A DNA stretch of 64,000 nucleotides from Neckera pumila (GCA_963969595.1 OZ018409.1:22476975-22540974); one strand, 5' to 3'. Positions 25,343-39,600 are shown, numbered from the stretch's first letter. Program-made: numbers and translations. The notes: a model not told the origin generated them from the sequence alone.

Positions 25343-28067
25343 TACAATTTCCAGGGATAATAAGGGAAGAATACCTCAATTCTGGAAACTCATGAAATGG
25401 TACACGGGCCCAAAAGATTTCTCCGTGAGTGACTCACATGGATGGATTTTGAGATTATGTTTCCACGAGCTCAAGGGCTAAACTTCTGTCAATTTGGTAT
25501 CATCTCGTAAAAATACCTTGAATTCTCACTGCCTGCGGACGGTGAAGGATTCACACCTTAGTGTGGCTATGTGAACGTTAGCTCTAGTAGCTCGCTTAGT
25601 TAGTGAGTACATTGAATGATATTCTGTTTCGACACTCAATAGCTGAACTCCTCTCAATTCTTGTTGCAAACTTCAGTCCCACCCAAAAACTATATTCAAG
25701 TGTTGCATGTAGGTGTGTTACCTTAGTCTAGGATTTGTCAATGTTGCTTGTTGTAATGTTGGAGATGGGTGAAGACCATGAGCTTGTTGCGTGACCGGTG
25801 GCCCACACAGCCTGCTCACCACAGTTTGGGAAGAAAGACATGTTGATGAAGCTGCCACTTGCAACGTCGGCGATGAGTGACAAACTCGAGCTTGGGTGGC
25901 GAGCCCACTCCACAACATGCTCGCCATGGCTTGGCTTCGACTTCTCGCCGCTTGCCACATTGTAGTTCTGTATCGACATAAGATCAACAAACTCTTCATT
26001 TATGCCAACCTTAAAATTAAGTTGAAGTCATACACATATAAAATTTATATATATTTTGCCAATATATCAATTCAGAAGTTCAGTTTTTGTTTTTTTTCCT
26101 CCCCAGTTTTGTACTTGTCTGTCAATTCTCTTTTCTGGTCAACCTATGTGAATTTCGAGTAATAAACTGCAAAATTTCTGTGAAGAGGAAGGACTGGCAT
26201 GGATTGTGTTGTTTTCATAGGGAAGCATGACTTCTGTACAGAAATGAACCCTTGCTAGTTGATAGTAAACGTAATCAACACAACCATGTTTTTTTGTGTG
26301 TTTTTTCCAGAAATGAAACGAAAATTCATTGCAAGAACCATACTTTTCAAAGCTTGGTCATCAGTTCCATCATGACTTATGACTTTGAAGTTGACACTGC
26401 AATTGTCAAGTGTACAAATTTGATTCAAAGTACTGTAAGTTTTTGACTGGGTCCGATTGACTGGTACTATTAGGTACCTAAATGTCCTGTTTGTTTGTTC
26501 CTCCAAACAGACTGAGTCAGTCAGAGTCCATTTTCATGTTTGTGGGCCTCATTGGCACCAGCAATATCATGTGCAATCAATCCCGTGCATTGTGCACATC
26601 ACATCTCGCGAGTGACTCACATTCCTCGTCCTAGAACAAGTGCAATCCTCACATGACTTCTTACCTCACCGTCCGTCAAGACTGCAACAAACAACAGAAT
26701 TTGGTAGCCAATGTGCAACTTCCTCTACATTGGAATTAGCATCTGTTTCTTTAGATTTGTATTGAAAGACCTGAAAATTTGGAGTCATGTTAATTTGATT
26801 CTTGTAGTACCATGCAAGACTCTATTACAATGTCTATTTTTCATTCAGGAATAAAAAATGTATATCCAAATTTGTATCTTTTGACGTCTTCAATGAAATG
26901 GATTTGGACTTGGAGGTGAAATCTGGTGAAGGAAATATTGTACTCCCAATAATCCCTTAAAATTTGCAAAATCCTATCTTTTCTATTTTTTTTTAATACT
27001 ACTCACTCTTAAGGTAGCCAAAATTGATGCCCATTTGTCTTGGAGGTAGCATATTGCACTAAATCCTCATGACTCAGGTAGCATGTTGCACTAAATTCCA
27101 TAAAGCAATTCTGGGATCACTGATCCTCAAATGACTTTTTACCTCACCATCAATCAATTGTCATGTGTGAAACCCTAAACCCTGTCAAAGACTTATAGTG
27201 TCACCATGTCCTCCTACAAAGAAGGATTCTCTATCATCCATTGGTGTCTTCTAGGATTAATCCTTTACAAGGGAAGGGAATTGTCCTTCACTTAAGGAAT
27301 TATAGTAGAATTTCATGATAAGTATGTGAGCCTTTGAAATGTGAGTACTACAACTTTTGCATGAAAATTGGTTCTAAGCTTATACATAAGTCTAAACCAT
27401 TGGGTGGATTTATTGACAGTAGTGAATATGGCTATGACTATGAGAGCTAATTGATGAAAGTGTTTGAACAATTGGAATTGAGAACTAGACAAATCTTTGG
27501 GTGGTGAATACATATTGAATTTGAGAAGGTAAGAAAAATTTAACATTGAAATTTTAAGCATATTTTAAGTCGCTTACCACAAAAATCAAACCTTAATAAC
27601 TTTTGTTTAAATACTGTTTAAATGATGCATGTTTAGTGGAGCTAGGATTTCTTTGTGATTGCTAAGAATAATTCTAAAAATAAAAATTCAATCATAGAAA
27701 CTATACTCAATGCTTATAATTTCTAAAATTGGGCGTATGTTATCATACCTCAAATAAAAGGTTCTTATTTTCTTCACAAAATTGTCACAGTCTTGAAAGC
27801 TTGGTAGATATCAGTTGATAACAAGATTCCATTGGTATCACAAATATTGATTTTGTGGTTCCTATATATCTTCAATTTTTTTCTATTATTCTAACCAATT
27901 CGGCATTTCTTCCACATCATCATTCCAAAAATAATTCTTTTGAAATTTTCTTTACTTGATTTTCCATTGCAAATGTATGGTTGCAATTATAATAATTCAA
28001 AACAATTCAATTGACATAATGCACCATTTTCATCCAATTAGATTTTTTTGTTCTAAAGATACAACTA

Positions 28068-28430
28068 GGTCCCATATGTTTTCTATGTTTTTGTCTTTTT
28101 TGATCAATTGATTATTCAAACATCCTAATGATTATGATTCCTTCTACCACTTCATCACTACTACAAAAGCTATTGCAAAAGCGTAATACTTCAATCCCCT
28201 CCTTCAAAAAAAACATTTTCACTTCATGCAACCTACAATGGAAATCAATGTCATGATTGATGCAGAATGCAAATCTCCCATCCAACCAATTTCTTCTTCT
28301 CCAAAGAAACAATCGTTTCCCAAATGCTTTCTTTCTTCATTTTTGTCTCTTTTAACCATTCGATTATTCCAACATCTTCATCCTCATTCTTCCCAACAAG
28401 CCACTACAAAATCCATTGCAAATAGCATAG
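28068..28430. repeat. Two diverged direct copies, about 115 bp, 245 bp apart
   Basis: The segments 28068-28185 and 28312-28430 share TTTTTGTCTTTTTTGATCAA versus TTTTTGTCTCTTTTAACCAT, then TTCGATTATTC-type, CATCCT/CATCTTCATCCT, and CACTACAAAA..CATTGCAAA. They are clearly related but diverged. Confidence 0.6.
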
Positions 28431-28948
28431 ATGGTGTTCCAATTCACCAAAAAATATTATATTTCATGCTATCCAAAATTTATCCACAATTGGGTCATTT
28501 CCATTTCAAAGACACAATTGGGTCACAACAAAATCCATTAGCCGCATAGCTGGAGACATCTCTACCCCATCACAAAAACCGGTCCTGTTTTGAAAAGAAA
28601 TCATTTGCCACCATAATGCCATTTTGCCAAGCTCCATAGCTCATCCACACTAATTAAAATTCATGCCAATTTTCATAAAAGCCCGGGGCCTCGGAAAAAT
28701 ATTAGGGTTGTTGAAGTTTTCCGCAGGGAAGGCCATCCCATGAATAACAACCGCTCCCACCCGCTATTTTCACTGCCCATCCCGCGCCGTCCTTACCCCT
28801 CGGACCTGTGTACCTACGTACCTACGTACTCCTTTCTTCCCGACCTAGCCCCCGAGCCTTACCTACCCACCTCATGACGTCACTACGGGCTAAACCCAAC
28901 CTCCCTGCGTCACAACTGGTAACTTCTCCTCCGTAGTCCCATTAAGCT

Positions 28949-29447
28949 TAGTGAAGGTCAGTACGTGGTTAGTGACCTAACTTGAATATTAGTGACTTCC
29001 AAGCCTCCCAGTACTACCAGTAATCTCCTCTGTGCAATTAGTGACGTTGGTTTTACCCATCAATGAGATTAGTGAATAGCGACGGAAGTCTTGCTTCCAG
29101 TGCTTCCTAGTAATTTAACTTCCTAACTTCCTCTTTGTGACATCACTGAACTTCTGAACAGAGTTTTAGCACTCGTAAAGATTAGTGAACAAAGACCTAA
29201 TTAGTGACCTCCAGGGCCTCGTCGATGCCATCTCCTTTGAGGATTAGTGAACAAAGACCTAATTAGTGACCCCGAAGGCCCCATCAGTGCCATCCCCTGT
29301 GGATCAGTGAACAAAGACCTAATCCTAATTAGTGATTTCCACGGCCTTATCAGTGTCATCTCCCTTGCATTAGTGACTTTCGTGGTCCCACGAATTCTTA
29401 TTAGTGGTCTAATTAGAGATTAGTGACCTACTTAGTGATTAGTGAAG
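28949..29447. repeat. TTAGTGA motif cluster with a three-unit, 60-bp tandem core
   Basis: Fourteen exact TTAGTGA heptamers occur on the plus strand within about 500 bp, plus at least one TCAGTGA variant. Inside the cluster, about 29183-29370, three successive units of about 60 bp begin GATTAGTGAACAAAGACCTA or GATCAGTGAACAAAGACCTA, continue with AATTAGTGAC or AATTAGTGAT, and end in a GGCC..ATCAGTGCCATC-type block. The cluster lies 1.2 kb upstream of the O-fucosyltransferase-like start codon. Confidence 0.85.
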
Positions 29448-30650
29448 ATTTGGACCCGAAAACACGAGATGATGATCTCCGCTGGCCCAAGTTGACAAAG
29501 GGTCCATTTCCCAACCTTTTCTGTTCAAGCTGCTCAAGTGTTTTTGAGTGCTCTCACTTTGATCCTCATCACTTCCCTTTCAACGTAAAATTTTTATCGG
29601 AAAAGCTTGTCTTGCAAGATCAGTCACCAGTTTCCTTCCTGTCTTCCTAAGTCTCTGAATCCCGAAGCTCAACCGAATTTAAGGAGATCCATATCGAGCA
29701 CATAAGCAATCTGCTTCAATTCCAGGTGTGCGCTTGGCTGGGGATTCGGGACTTTGAAAGTCTTGGTTGCAGTAGTGTTGTCTTGGTTGGGGGTCTTGAT
29801 ATATTGTGGGCTTTCAGTTTTTCGGTAGTTTGGGGTGTTTTGTTGTTTGGTAGTTTGGTAGATTGGTGGTACAGCTGACCCGGCCGGCAGAAGCTTCACG
29901 CGGAGGAAGAGCTGCGCAAGGTTTTAGGAAGGTTTTGAACCCAGTTTGGTTCTTGGTTTTGAATCTCTCACGCGTTTTCAAAATCTTCAAATTTTCAATG
30001 TTTTTCAGGATGGAAGCCTCCGTCTTTTGTTTGGGAGTTGAATTTTGCGAGTTTTGTTGGTCAGTATTCAAGGCGGTGGATTGAAAGTTATTGCCGTGAA
30101 TCTTCAACTCAGTTGTTTGCTTGCTAAAGGAGTGACTATCAAACTGAAAATCTTGCGTGTTTTCTTCTACCTTAGGGGATATCCTTTTGATTCGCACACA
30201 CTTTGCAAAGCATTTTTCCAAGTGGGAGTCAGCTTTCCAAACTGAATGCAAATGAGAGTCGTTAGATTTTCTTCATACTCCAGAGTGGAGTCTTCAGTGA
30301 GGAATGTACATTTTACAATCACACGGCAGTCTCTTTGCGTTCCCAGAGACTCCTAAATCCCAGAGTTTCATATTTTTTTTGGTTTCATCTCCTGCAACTG
30401 AGTTCAATTTCGTGGTGTGTGGCGTTGCACCAGGTCTCCACTCAATTGGGGTTACAAGGAACCCCCATTGCAAGCCACATGGAGCTCATTGCTGCCATAG
30501 TTCGGAACATGGAGCAGAAAGATATTAGCCTCTTCGTCATAGGAGCATCAAATTCATGAAATGGGAGTTCCGGATTTCCACAGGACATGGAATTAGGCAA
30601 AGTGCAAAAGCATTGGATTATTACAATTAGTACAGAGACGAAATCAGACC

Positions 30651-33600
30651 ATGATGAGACGGGGTAAAATGCGTTTCCGGAGTGAAACTGTGCCTGCAGT
30701 TTCGAGCTTCATTGCGATCTTTGGCTCGGCTCTTCTGTCTTTAGCCATTCTGTCCTTCATCTCAGCCAGGGTCCTGGACAACGAACATTGGAGCCCCAGT
30801 ACCAACTTGTTTCCGTCGGCGCTCTTTCCGAAACCTTCCCCTGCCAAAGTGAAGACCGTCAAGTTCACGCCTGCCGAGGTGAGAGAGACTGCCTTCGTTG
30901 TCTTCGCCTTAGTCTTCGATGATGGTGGATTTTTCTATCTCTTGCTTTTTCATGAGTTTAAAGAGTTGGTACTTTGAGATAGTTTTTTGTCGAAGGATTT
31001 AGTTTTTGGAAGCTATATGTGGATCGTTGGTGACTAAGTCCAGGGATCTGAATTTTGTCCCCATTGGAAATTGGACTCTCTAAAGTCTGATGAATTGAAA
31101 TAGTGAAAACTGGGAGTGCATGGTTTTGAAAGGGTTAACCTCTTGTTATGACAACATTGAAGAAACCAAACACTTGGAGGTTGTAAACAATAGGGTTTTG
31201 CACTTCACTTAGTGAGGATGCAAAACTACTGTCAACTGCTACAGTAATGTTAAACTGATACACACTCCTTACAAAAAAAAATTCTGTGAATTTTTGTAAA
31301 AATGCAGTATTATTTTAACCTTTAACATAGTGACTTTGATGAATTAGTGTCACACTGATACGATAATTCAGTGTAGTGGTTTGTGGCAAGGCTTGTGAAT
31401 TGTATAATTGATTGGTTCTGGAATGTACGTCCTGCTGGTTGGATTTTTTTATTTTCTAGAAAATCAACCTCATCTGATTAAAGGTACTGACTACTGAGCA
31501 TAGGTTTTTTTTCAGTAGAAAGGTCCAAACTTTAATGTTCTTATTGACAAACCTAAGAGGTTTCCAGCACACGAAGTTAAAGAATGCGTTATTTGGATGA
31601 GTTGATGGTCTACAGCTAACATGAGTTTTGTTTTCGAGGTGGTGTACATTTTAAAAAGCAACATGTACACTCACTAGTATGGCAAGACTTTGGAGTGTTA
31701 CGTTTAGACACGTGGTTTGCAATTATGTGTGGTCACCTTCGATTTGTTGGGATAAGTTTTCTGTGACATTACAATGACATTATTCAATGGGGGCAGGCAG
31801 ACTGTTCCTCAAGAGTAACAGTAACGAAGCAGAAAATTTTGTCTCTTTGTCAGAGCAAATAATTCATCACGCAGGTTTTTTCTTGGTTTGATAAACTCAC
31901 TTAACTTACTCTTGTAGATTCTGAAAGTGGAGTGAGTGGAAGAAAGGAGAATACTTAAAAAACGAACAATTGGCTGCGTGACGATATCAATTATCAAACA
32001 TCATATAATCAAGTTTGCTACTGACTGGCCGCCTTCATGACTTCCCAAAGACACCCGTGTCTCTTAGTTGAATAGTGTTATGGACTCTTGTCTTTGTTAT
32101 GGACTCTTGTCTTTCGGTTATGGACTCTTGTCTTTGTTATGGACTCGTCTTTGTTATGGACTCTTGTCTTTGTTATGGACTCTTGTCTTTGTTATGGACC
32201 CTTGTCTCTGTAATGGACTCTTGTTTTTGTTATGGACTCTTGTTTTTGTTATGAACTCTTCTTTGTTATGGACTCTGTCCTTTGCTGTGACTTGCAAATT
32301 GAGCTTGTGTCTTACTTAGTGGATGTTTTGCGCTTGTTTTGAGCAGAAGTTATCTGCTTTTGTTGCAAAATACGGCAATCAAACAATTGACCCGGTGGAG
32401 GAGTTGCGTACCTTGCAAAACGTACCGGTAAGCTGATCCAAGTCCCATTCATCTTGTGCTTTCAGTCACTCTACTGTCAATTTTACCAATCACATTTCAA
32501 ATTTAGGTATGTGCACTTACAATCATCACTAAATTACAATCAATTGAGCATAGTTAGTGTTGTCAAACATAAATTATTCTTAGTTGATCTTATTGGCAAC
32601 TGAAAGAGAATTCAAATGCACTATAACATGCATTATACGGACACCGTAGGAATAAGTTATGAACTTTCAAAGTTGATCGTCTCTTGGTGTACCAAAAACC
32701 AAAATTAGACTCTCATAGACTCTCATGTTTTGATTATGTACATCTTGTGTAATCAATATCTGGGTTTTTATACGTGACACTTTTGGGTCCAAATGTAGTT
32801 GTCACATTTTTGGGCAGTGTTGATCATAGTTGTACATACTTTAGATTGTCTTTATTCTCCAATTATCTCCTAATTCCTTTTTTTGAAATTTGCACATTTT
32901 TGTTTATATTTTTCAGCAGTCATGTTTTTTATTTCAGTTTCATCAAATTGATCAGAGATAAAGATTGCTTTAAAATGACTCAAGCATTACTTTGAATGAA
33001 AGAAAAAATTATTTGGACAAAACATTGCCCTCCTCAAGCACTCTGTCCTTTATCCAAAATATGGGCTTTTTTAGAGTTTAGGATACAAACTGGTGCAGTT
33101 ACTACCGAAATTCTTTTTGGTACTAGTGAAATCTACATAAATAGAAGAAATTCATGAAATTCTAAAGACAAATTCTAAAGACAAATTCTAAAGACACCTG
33201 TAACACTTCTTTTCTTGTGGGGTCAGTCATTTTATAACCGACATTATTTTTTTGACTTTTCTTGGGGATTTTTTCATTTTTTTTCGTCTTTTTCCTTTGT
33301 TTTATTTTTCAACGCAAATGGAAAAGTCAATCCCATATTCAGAATTGCCGTTCAACTGGGATGACTTGGACTTAAAGATCTATTGCCCAATTCAGAATTG
33401 CCACGTTGCCCCCATTTCCTCACACGACTGTAGGAGAGAGAGTCAAGTTGACTCATATACTGGACCTTCTTTTTATATTAAAAATTTAAAACATAAAGAA
33501 AAACTTAAACATTTAGATCATTGTTTTTGTTTCCTAAACTCTAGGCTGTCTCCCCCTAGGGAATTGGGATATGCTACAGTGTTTTTGGTGGACTTTGTCT

Positions 33601-36600
33601 GTGTTGTTTAAATTAATGTTTTGGAGTGTATAAGTCAATTTATGACTGGCAATCTTATTATTTATGTAGCAATTGGGACTGGAAAGCTATTCTTGGGAAC
33701 AGGGGTTTAGGGTTTATTGCTTTTATTGCTTTTGGGGCAGGGGTGAAAGCCGACTTCATTAGATTGATTGATGGATAAAGCCATTTTACATCCACGTTGT
33801 TGGATGGAACATGGAAAATATGGATGATAAAATATAAAATTATTCATCTAAAAGTCAATTTACATTCACGTCTTTTGATGAAACATGAAAAATATGGACG
33901 ATAAAATCAATTATTTATCGAAAAGTCAATGTATATTCATTCAATATATCCAGAGCGATATTATCCAGGGTTTTTATTTTGGGTGATAAGCCTCTGGAGG
34001 ACAATCACTTATATTCGTTTGTATTGGAAGGCGTGCCATACAATGGTTCTCTTATTGGTTGTATTGCCCAAAATAAAAACCTTCGTATTATTCCAATAAG
34101 TTTGTAGCAATTCATTGATTTCATGTACATTGCTTTGCCTAAATAGTGCATGTGATACAAACTTATTAAAGTCACACTATTTTTCAATTAGTGTAATTTG
34201 AAATATTATTGTATTGTTTCTAATTTTCACAAAGATAAAATTTGGTGGTGACACTAATTTTCTAGGTGATGTTAATTTCTCCCCTTTTAGGTCAATCGAT
34301 ATACTTAAAAAAACATACAAGGAATCTGTTACCAAATGTGCCACTATAATTATTTTGTATTGCTTTTGAGCAAATTATAGTTCAAAAACAACCACCCTAG
34401 TATTAATATTTTTTTGTTTCTTTTTCTTGTGTGGAAATTGAATAGGTGCCTTTGTTTTTTTTCTACTAGTCACAGGTTGGACGTGGCTAAGAATTTGGTA
34501 TTCTGTAAAGCAGGCAATGTGGGATGTAGGAAAGCCTTTTCTATGGGAGTCTAAAAATGCGGAGTGGTATTTTGGATGCAGTGATGCTAGTCCCTCCTTT
34601 CCTTGTAAGTGCTTCCATATGCTCAACAAATGTGTTGATTACAACAAGGTTTTAAATTTTTGGTTATTACCTTTCTCTTTAGGTTAGGATTTAGTGTACA
34701 CTCTAAACCCTTGATCTGATTACGTGGAAGACAGCCATATTACAAGTCAAATAGTTTGAATGTGAAACAAGTGTGGTATAGCAATCAATGTGGCAAAATG
34801 TGCAAGATATTCCAAAATGTCATTGAAGAGAGGGTTGGATTGTAGAGTTCTAATTGTCTAGTACACCAAAATGTATAGTACAATAAGGTTTTAAACTTTT
34901 GATTGTCAATGCTTTTCTATCAAAGGGTCACTTGAAAGTAGTTGAAATGAAGAAGGGACATGCAATTAGCTAGGATTTGCAATCAACTATACTCACTTTA
35001 AAGTTTTGTCCTTAACACTTCAAAAGATTTGTTTCAAGTGAAATACTATATTGAGATGATGTAAATTCTAGTGTACCCCACCAAAATTGGAATTTTTGGG
35101 TGTAGTATCGTATTTGCTCATATTCTAGCTCTCTAGTTTTATTTATTTTTATTGGAGTTTTGACTTGCAATACCACACTAATTGCTAGTTTCTGGTTCTC
35201 TCATGTGTGCAGCTGGGCCACCTTCAGAATCAAATGGCTATTTGTATATTGCAGCTAGTGGTGGGCTGAACCAGCAACGCACTGGGGTAATTGTGCACCT
35301 AATTGTGACCCCTTTTCTAAAACCCTCTCACTTGTACAAATTTTTGCTTAAATTGTACTCCCTTTATTATTCATGAGAGCCTAAGGTCTCTTTTGGGTCT
35401 ATCTATTTTGTGAAAATTCATAGTTTATTTGTAAAGTGCCCCAAAAAATGTCTCAAGAGACAATCTAGAAAATCTAGAGAATCTAGAAAATCTAGAAAAT
35501 CTAGGCTTTTGCCTTCCAACAAGATCCAACAAAAAATTAAGCCATTTAAGTAATAATAGGAATATTGCTCAATTGGTTATTTGGATGCAATTAGTTGTAG
35601 TTATCTTATTTCATCCATTGTGTGCTTCAAACATTGTAGTATTCATAGCTAACGAGGGTTCAGTTTTGTTTGTGGCAGATTTGAAATTCCCAACAATTTG
35701 ATGGTACTAACTGGGTTTGGGCTGTGCAGATCACAAATGCTGTTGTAGTGGCCAAGCTTTTGAATGCCACACTAGTGGTTCCTCAACTTGATCATAAATC
35801 ATACTGGAAAGACAACAGGTTGGGTTTCTCAACTTCCCACAGTTTGGAAAGCTCAGTAATAGTACTTAATAATTGCTTGAATGTGGTTCAAAATGTTTGA
35901 ATGTAGAGTATAGTTTTTTTCATCCTGTTGATTCGTTATGTTTTGCTTTTTCTTGAAGCTTCCTAAAGGATTCATCTCAGTCAACTCTTGTAGATACTTT
36001 TGGCAATTTGAGCCCATAGGGATGAAACGATAGAGGAGGAAGAGGCAGATCTGACGTTTTAGTTTTAGGTTTTTTGCCTACTTGAATTGCTGCTATGGTT
36101 CTGAATATTACTGAACACGTTGCGTGTTGTTTTACGCACGGAGAACATGGTGCATTGGTGGCTTGAAACCGCCTTGCTTTGGTTCTTACGTTTTTGTGTT
36201 CTGGTGGATTTCGCAGCAACTTTAGCGACATTTTTGATGTGGATTGGTTCATATCTTCTGTGGCCCAAGATGTCCAAGTGATCAAGGAGCCTGTGGAAGC
36301 TCTTCGAGGCAAAGCAGTGTTTACGAGGGGGGCCCCGCGAAAGGCCAAGCCGGAGTATTACCTGTCGCAAATCTTGCCAATTTTGAAGAAAAGAAAGGTA
36401 ATGCACACTCCTCTTTATAAACTCACTGTTATGAAACGAATCCTCCGAGGTAAAGGTTTGTAAATTACTACGCATACCTCCTCGGTGGCACTTTAAAATC
36501 TTGCTTGCTTGTTCAGGAGCACATTGATTGATTTGAGGATCGCCATCATCTTCGCTTGTGTTGGTTTAGGTCATCCTAAATCAACACAAAAATCTACCGA

Positions 36601-39600
36601 TGAACCCTTATGATAAATCTCACATGCAATTTCTGAATAAGACGTACTCTTGGTGCATTGGGATTGCTAACAAGAATCAATGCAAATCCGATTAGTCTAA
36701 TAAATGGAGCTGTAGGTAGCACTGTGGTGACTGTGGTTACCTTCATTTTGATCCTCACATGTTTGCAATTCCATTGCCACATGAGTCAAATTTCAACTTG
36801 CTTTTTTGTCTCTTGTGAGCGCTGAATCTGAAGAACAAATTGTTCGTCTTTTGGCAGGCACTTCGATTGAATCGATTTGACTATCGACTGTCAAACAACC
36901 TCGACAGCGACTGGCAGAAACTAAGATGCAGGACCAACTATAAGGTAATATTAACGGCCACAGATTCATTTTTTGAAATCACATTCCTATATTTTGATAG
37001 AAATGCTTAAAGTTGCTTGCAAATAGTATCATCTTCCTCATCCATGCTGTGTGTTGCTGGATTTTTTAATTGAATTTAGTTTTTAACTATTTGAAGCACA
37101 AGATTTGACATGGGTTTGGCTCAGGCACTGCGTTTTACAAGGTCCATACAAGAGATAGGTCAGACTCTGGTAGACCGAATGAGAGCGAAGAGTGGTGGTC
37201 GTTTCATTGCCTTGCATCTGAGGTGAGCCTTACAAGAACAATGAATTGGTCAACTTTTTCATATTTAAGTTTTTTGTAGTGGAAACATGTTGTAAGTAGA
37301 CTTGGAAAATGACCCACAAGGAGACCCACAAGATCAATTAGAACAATTGTGGATTTTTTTGTGATCATTTCTTTGGTCTATGCAAACCATGCTTTTACTA
37401 CTATTTTTGTATTTTTTGAAATGCATTAATGAAATGATTTGGTCCACATTAGATATGAACCGGACATGCTAGCATTTTCGGGATGCTACTATGGAGGAGG
37501 TTTAAAGGAGGTTGAAGAATTGGGTTTACTACGCAAGCATTGGAAGACTATCCATGTATGTACTCTTCTTATATGGCTCTTCTTGTAAGACAAATCTTTC
37601 CTATGGTTTTGAGTTTCTATGGCGCTCTATATCAGCTGACCTTTTTTTGGTTTTCTTGATCCTTTTGCTTATTTTGGCAAGAATATAGATAAACATTTTT
37701 TCAAGAGAATTGAGAATTGAGGCAGGAGATCCATGAAGCATCATATAATCCCGAATAATGGACCTAGGATTCATGGTTTGAAAATTTTCAATTCAATTGA
37801 TATATTTAGAGAATCATAGGTCAATTTTTGAAAAAGTTTTAGAGATTTCCAATGGGGATTTTTAACTAGCACATAGATTGTCCTTCAATCAATTTAACAA
37901 CATAAACCTTACCCATTTAATTCCACCTTCCACAATATAACCAATCAAAAAGTCATTTTAAAATCACACATACTTTCTCCTTAAATGGTTAAATATAGGA
38001 GTGAGGACAGTTGTAGAGGATGGTAAATTATTGACTATTGTCACTAAACAATCAACTTTGAAATTTCATAACTTATTCCTATGGTGTCCAAATGAAGCAT
38101 GCTAAAGTGTGTTGGAGTCCTCTTTGACTTGTCCATAAGATTTAATAAACAATATAGTATGCTTAGTTGCTATTAGTTTTGATTATGGCTGCACTTACCT
38201 TAATTCATACTTGCTAAATCCAAACATCATGGGTGCTACTAGCATCTAAACATCTTCTCACCGAAAGCTTGCATTTTGGTGAAACCTTTTTGGTGTTGTT
38301 GCATTGCAATAGGTTCCATTCTAGTAGTACATATACTCAATGGCTATTAGTATTGATAATGGGTGCACTCATCTTATTTCGTTCTTGTTAGATCCTACTA
38401 ACATCCAAATATCTTTGCAATTAATCCTTGCATCTTGATGAAACCTTTTTGGTGTTGCATTGCAACAAGCTTCGTTCTAGTAGCACATATGCTTAGTTGC
38501 TATTCATGTTCTTCATGTTGATTATGGCGATTATGGTTGCACTTCCTTTCACTGACTATTGCTAATCGTTTACTGTACAGAATCATGACCCCGAAAGATC
38601 CCGGAGACACGGCAAGTGCCCTTTGATGCCCAAGGAAGTGGGTCTCATGCTGCGAGGCCTTGGGTACGGCCAAGATACGTTCCTTTACGTGGCTTCTGGG
38701 GAGGTTTACAATGGCGAAGACTCCCTGGCGCCTTTGAAGGCGCTCTTCCCCAACTACTTCACCAAGGAGACGCTCACCCTCGAGAGCGAGCTCGCGCCCT
38801 TCCGCGAATTCTCCTCGCGCATGGCTGCGGTGGACTACGTGGTGTGCTCGCAGACCGATGTCTTTGTCACCAACAACAATGGAAACATGGCACGCATCCT
38901 TGCTGGGGAAAGGTAATGCATGGGGACTGGGATGAATCAGAAATTGGAGGTGCTGTCTGCATAGTAGCTGAAATGAAATCATGAATTTTCCTTAAAAAGA
39001 AAATAGTTCGTTTTTGGAGCGGTTTTGTGACTTTTTGTGTGGTTTTAAAGTTTGAAGATGAGGTTGTGTGATTTTAAAGTGTGATTAGTGTTCATGTTGG
39101 TACATCTTGGAATAGTCTTCAGTAGGTACTGTGGACATTTCAAGGGTGCTTTTTCCTTGAAGGGGTGATGAAATTGTGAATTTTGAAAAGAAAGGATGTT
39201 TTGGGGAGCGTTTTGAAACCCTGTACTACTCTTTGCTTGTATTACTTTCTAAGCTACTTTACATTGTACTTTATATGGCTTTCTTTATCATTTGGTAGAC
39301 AGTGCAACTAACTGAACTTTGGGTTGGAATTCAGACGATACCATGGCCACAAACGAACTATTCGGCCCAACGTGAAGAAACTGAATAATCTGTTTTCAGT
39401 ATTCCAGCAGACGCCTTGGGAAGAGTTTGCTTCGGAAGTGCAGCGAGTGCAGAAGGGCTACATGGGAGATCCAAATGAGGTGAGAGAGAGGATTTTCGGC
39501 AAGTCCTTCTGTTATGTATCCATATTGTACATCTCATAATCCAACTATTGACATGTAAAATAGATGTTCATTCCCATTCAGGGCGTCTAAAAAAACATTA

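Larger units (their letters stand above)
25343..30650. other. Intergenic spacer between the MPP-alpha and O-fucosyltransferase-like genes
   Basis: This long spacer separates two diverging genes. From 25343 to about 28650 it is AT-rich with short direct duplications (for example 28068-28185 and 28312-28430). From about 28700 to 29450 the composition becomes more GC-rich and carries a dense cluster of TTAGTGA motifs. From 29450 to 30650 probable 5' leader sequence of the downstream gene begins. No gene is recognised; open frames on the minus strand at 29670-30250 look like chance. Confidence 0.55.

Noticed and set aside
29183..29447. Possible CRISPR-like array
   Set aside because: Units are adjacent, diverged, and not separated by unique spacers of constant length. 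The sequence is from a plant nuclear genome.
33252..33611. Open frame of about 119 codons inside the O-fucosyltransferase-like gene
   Set aside because: It lies in intron 2, has no suitable splice sites to join neighbours in phase, and the required exon was found instead at 34535-34604.
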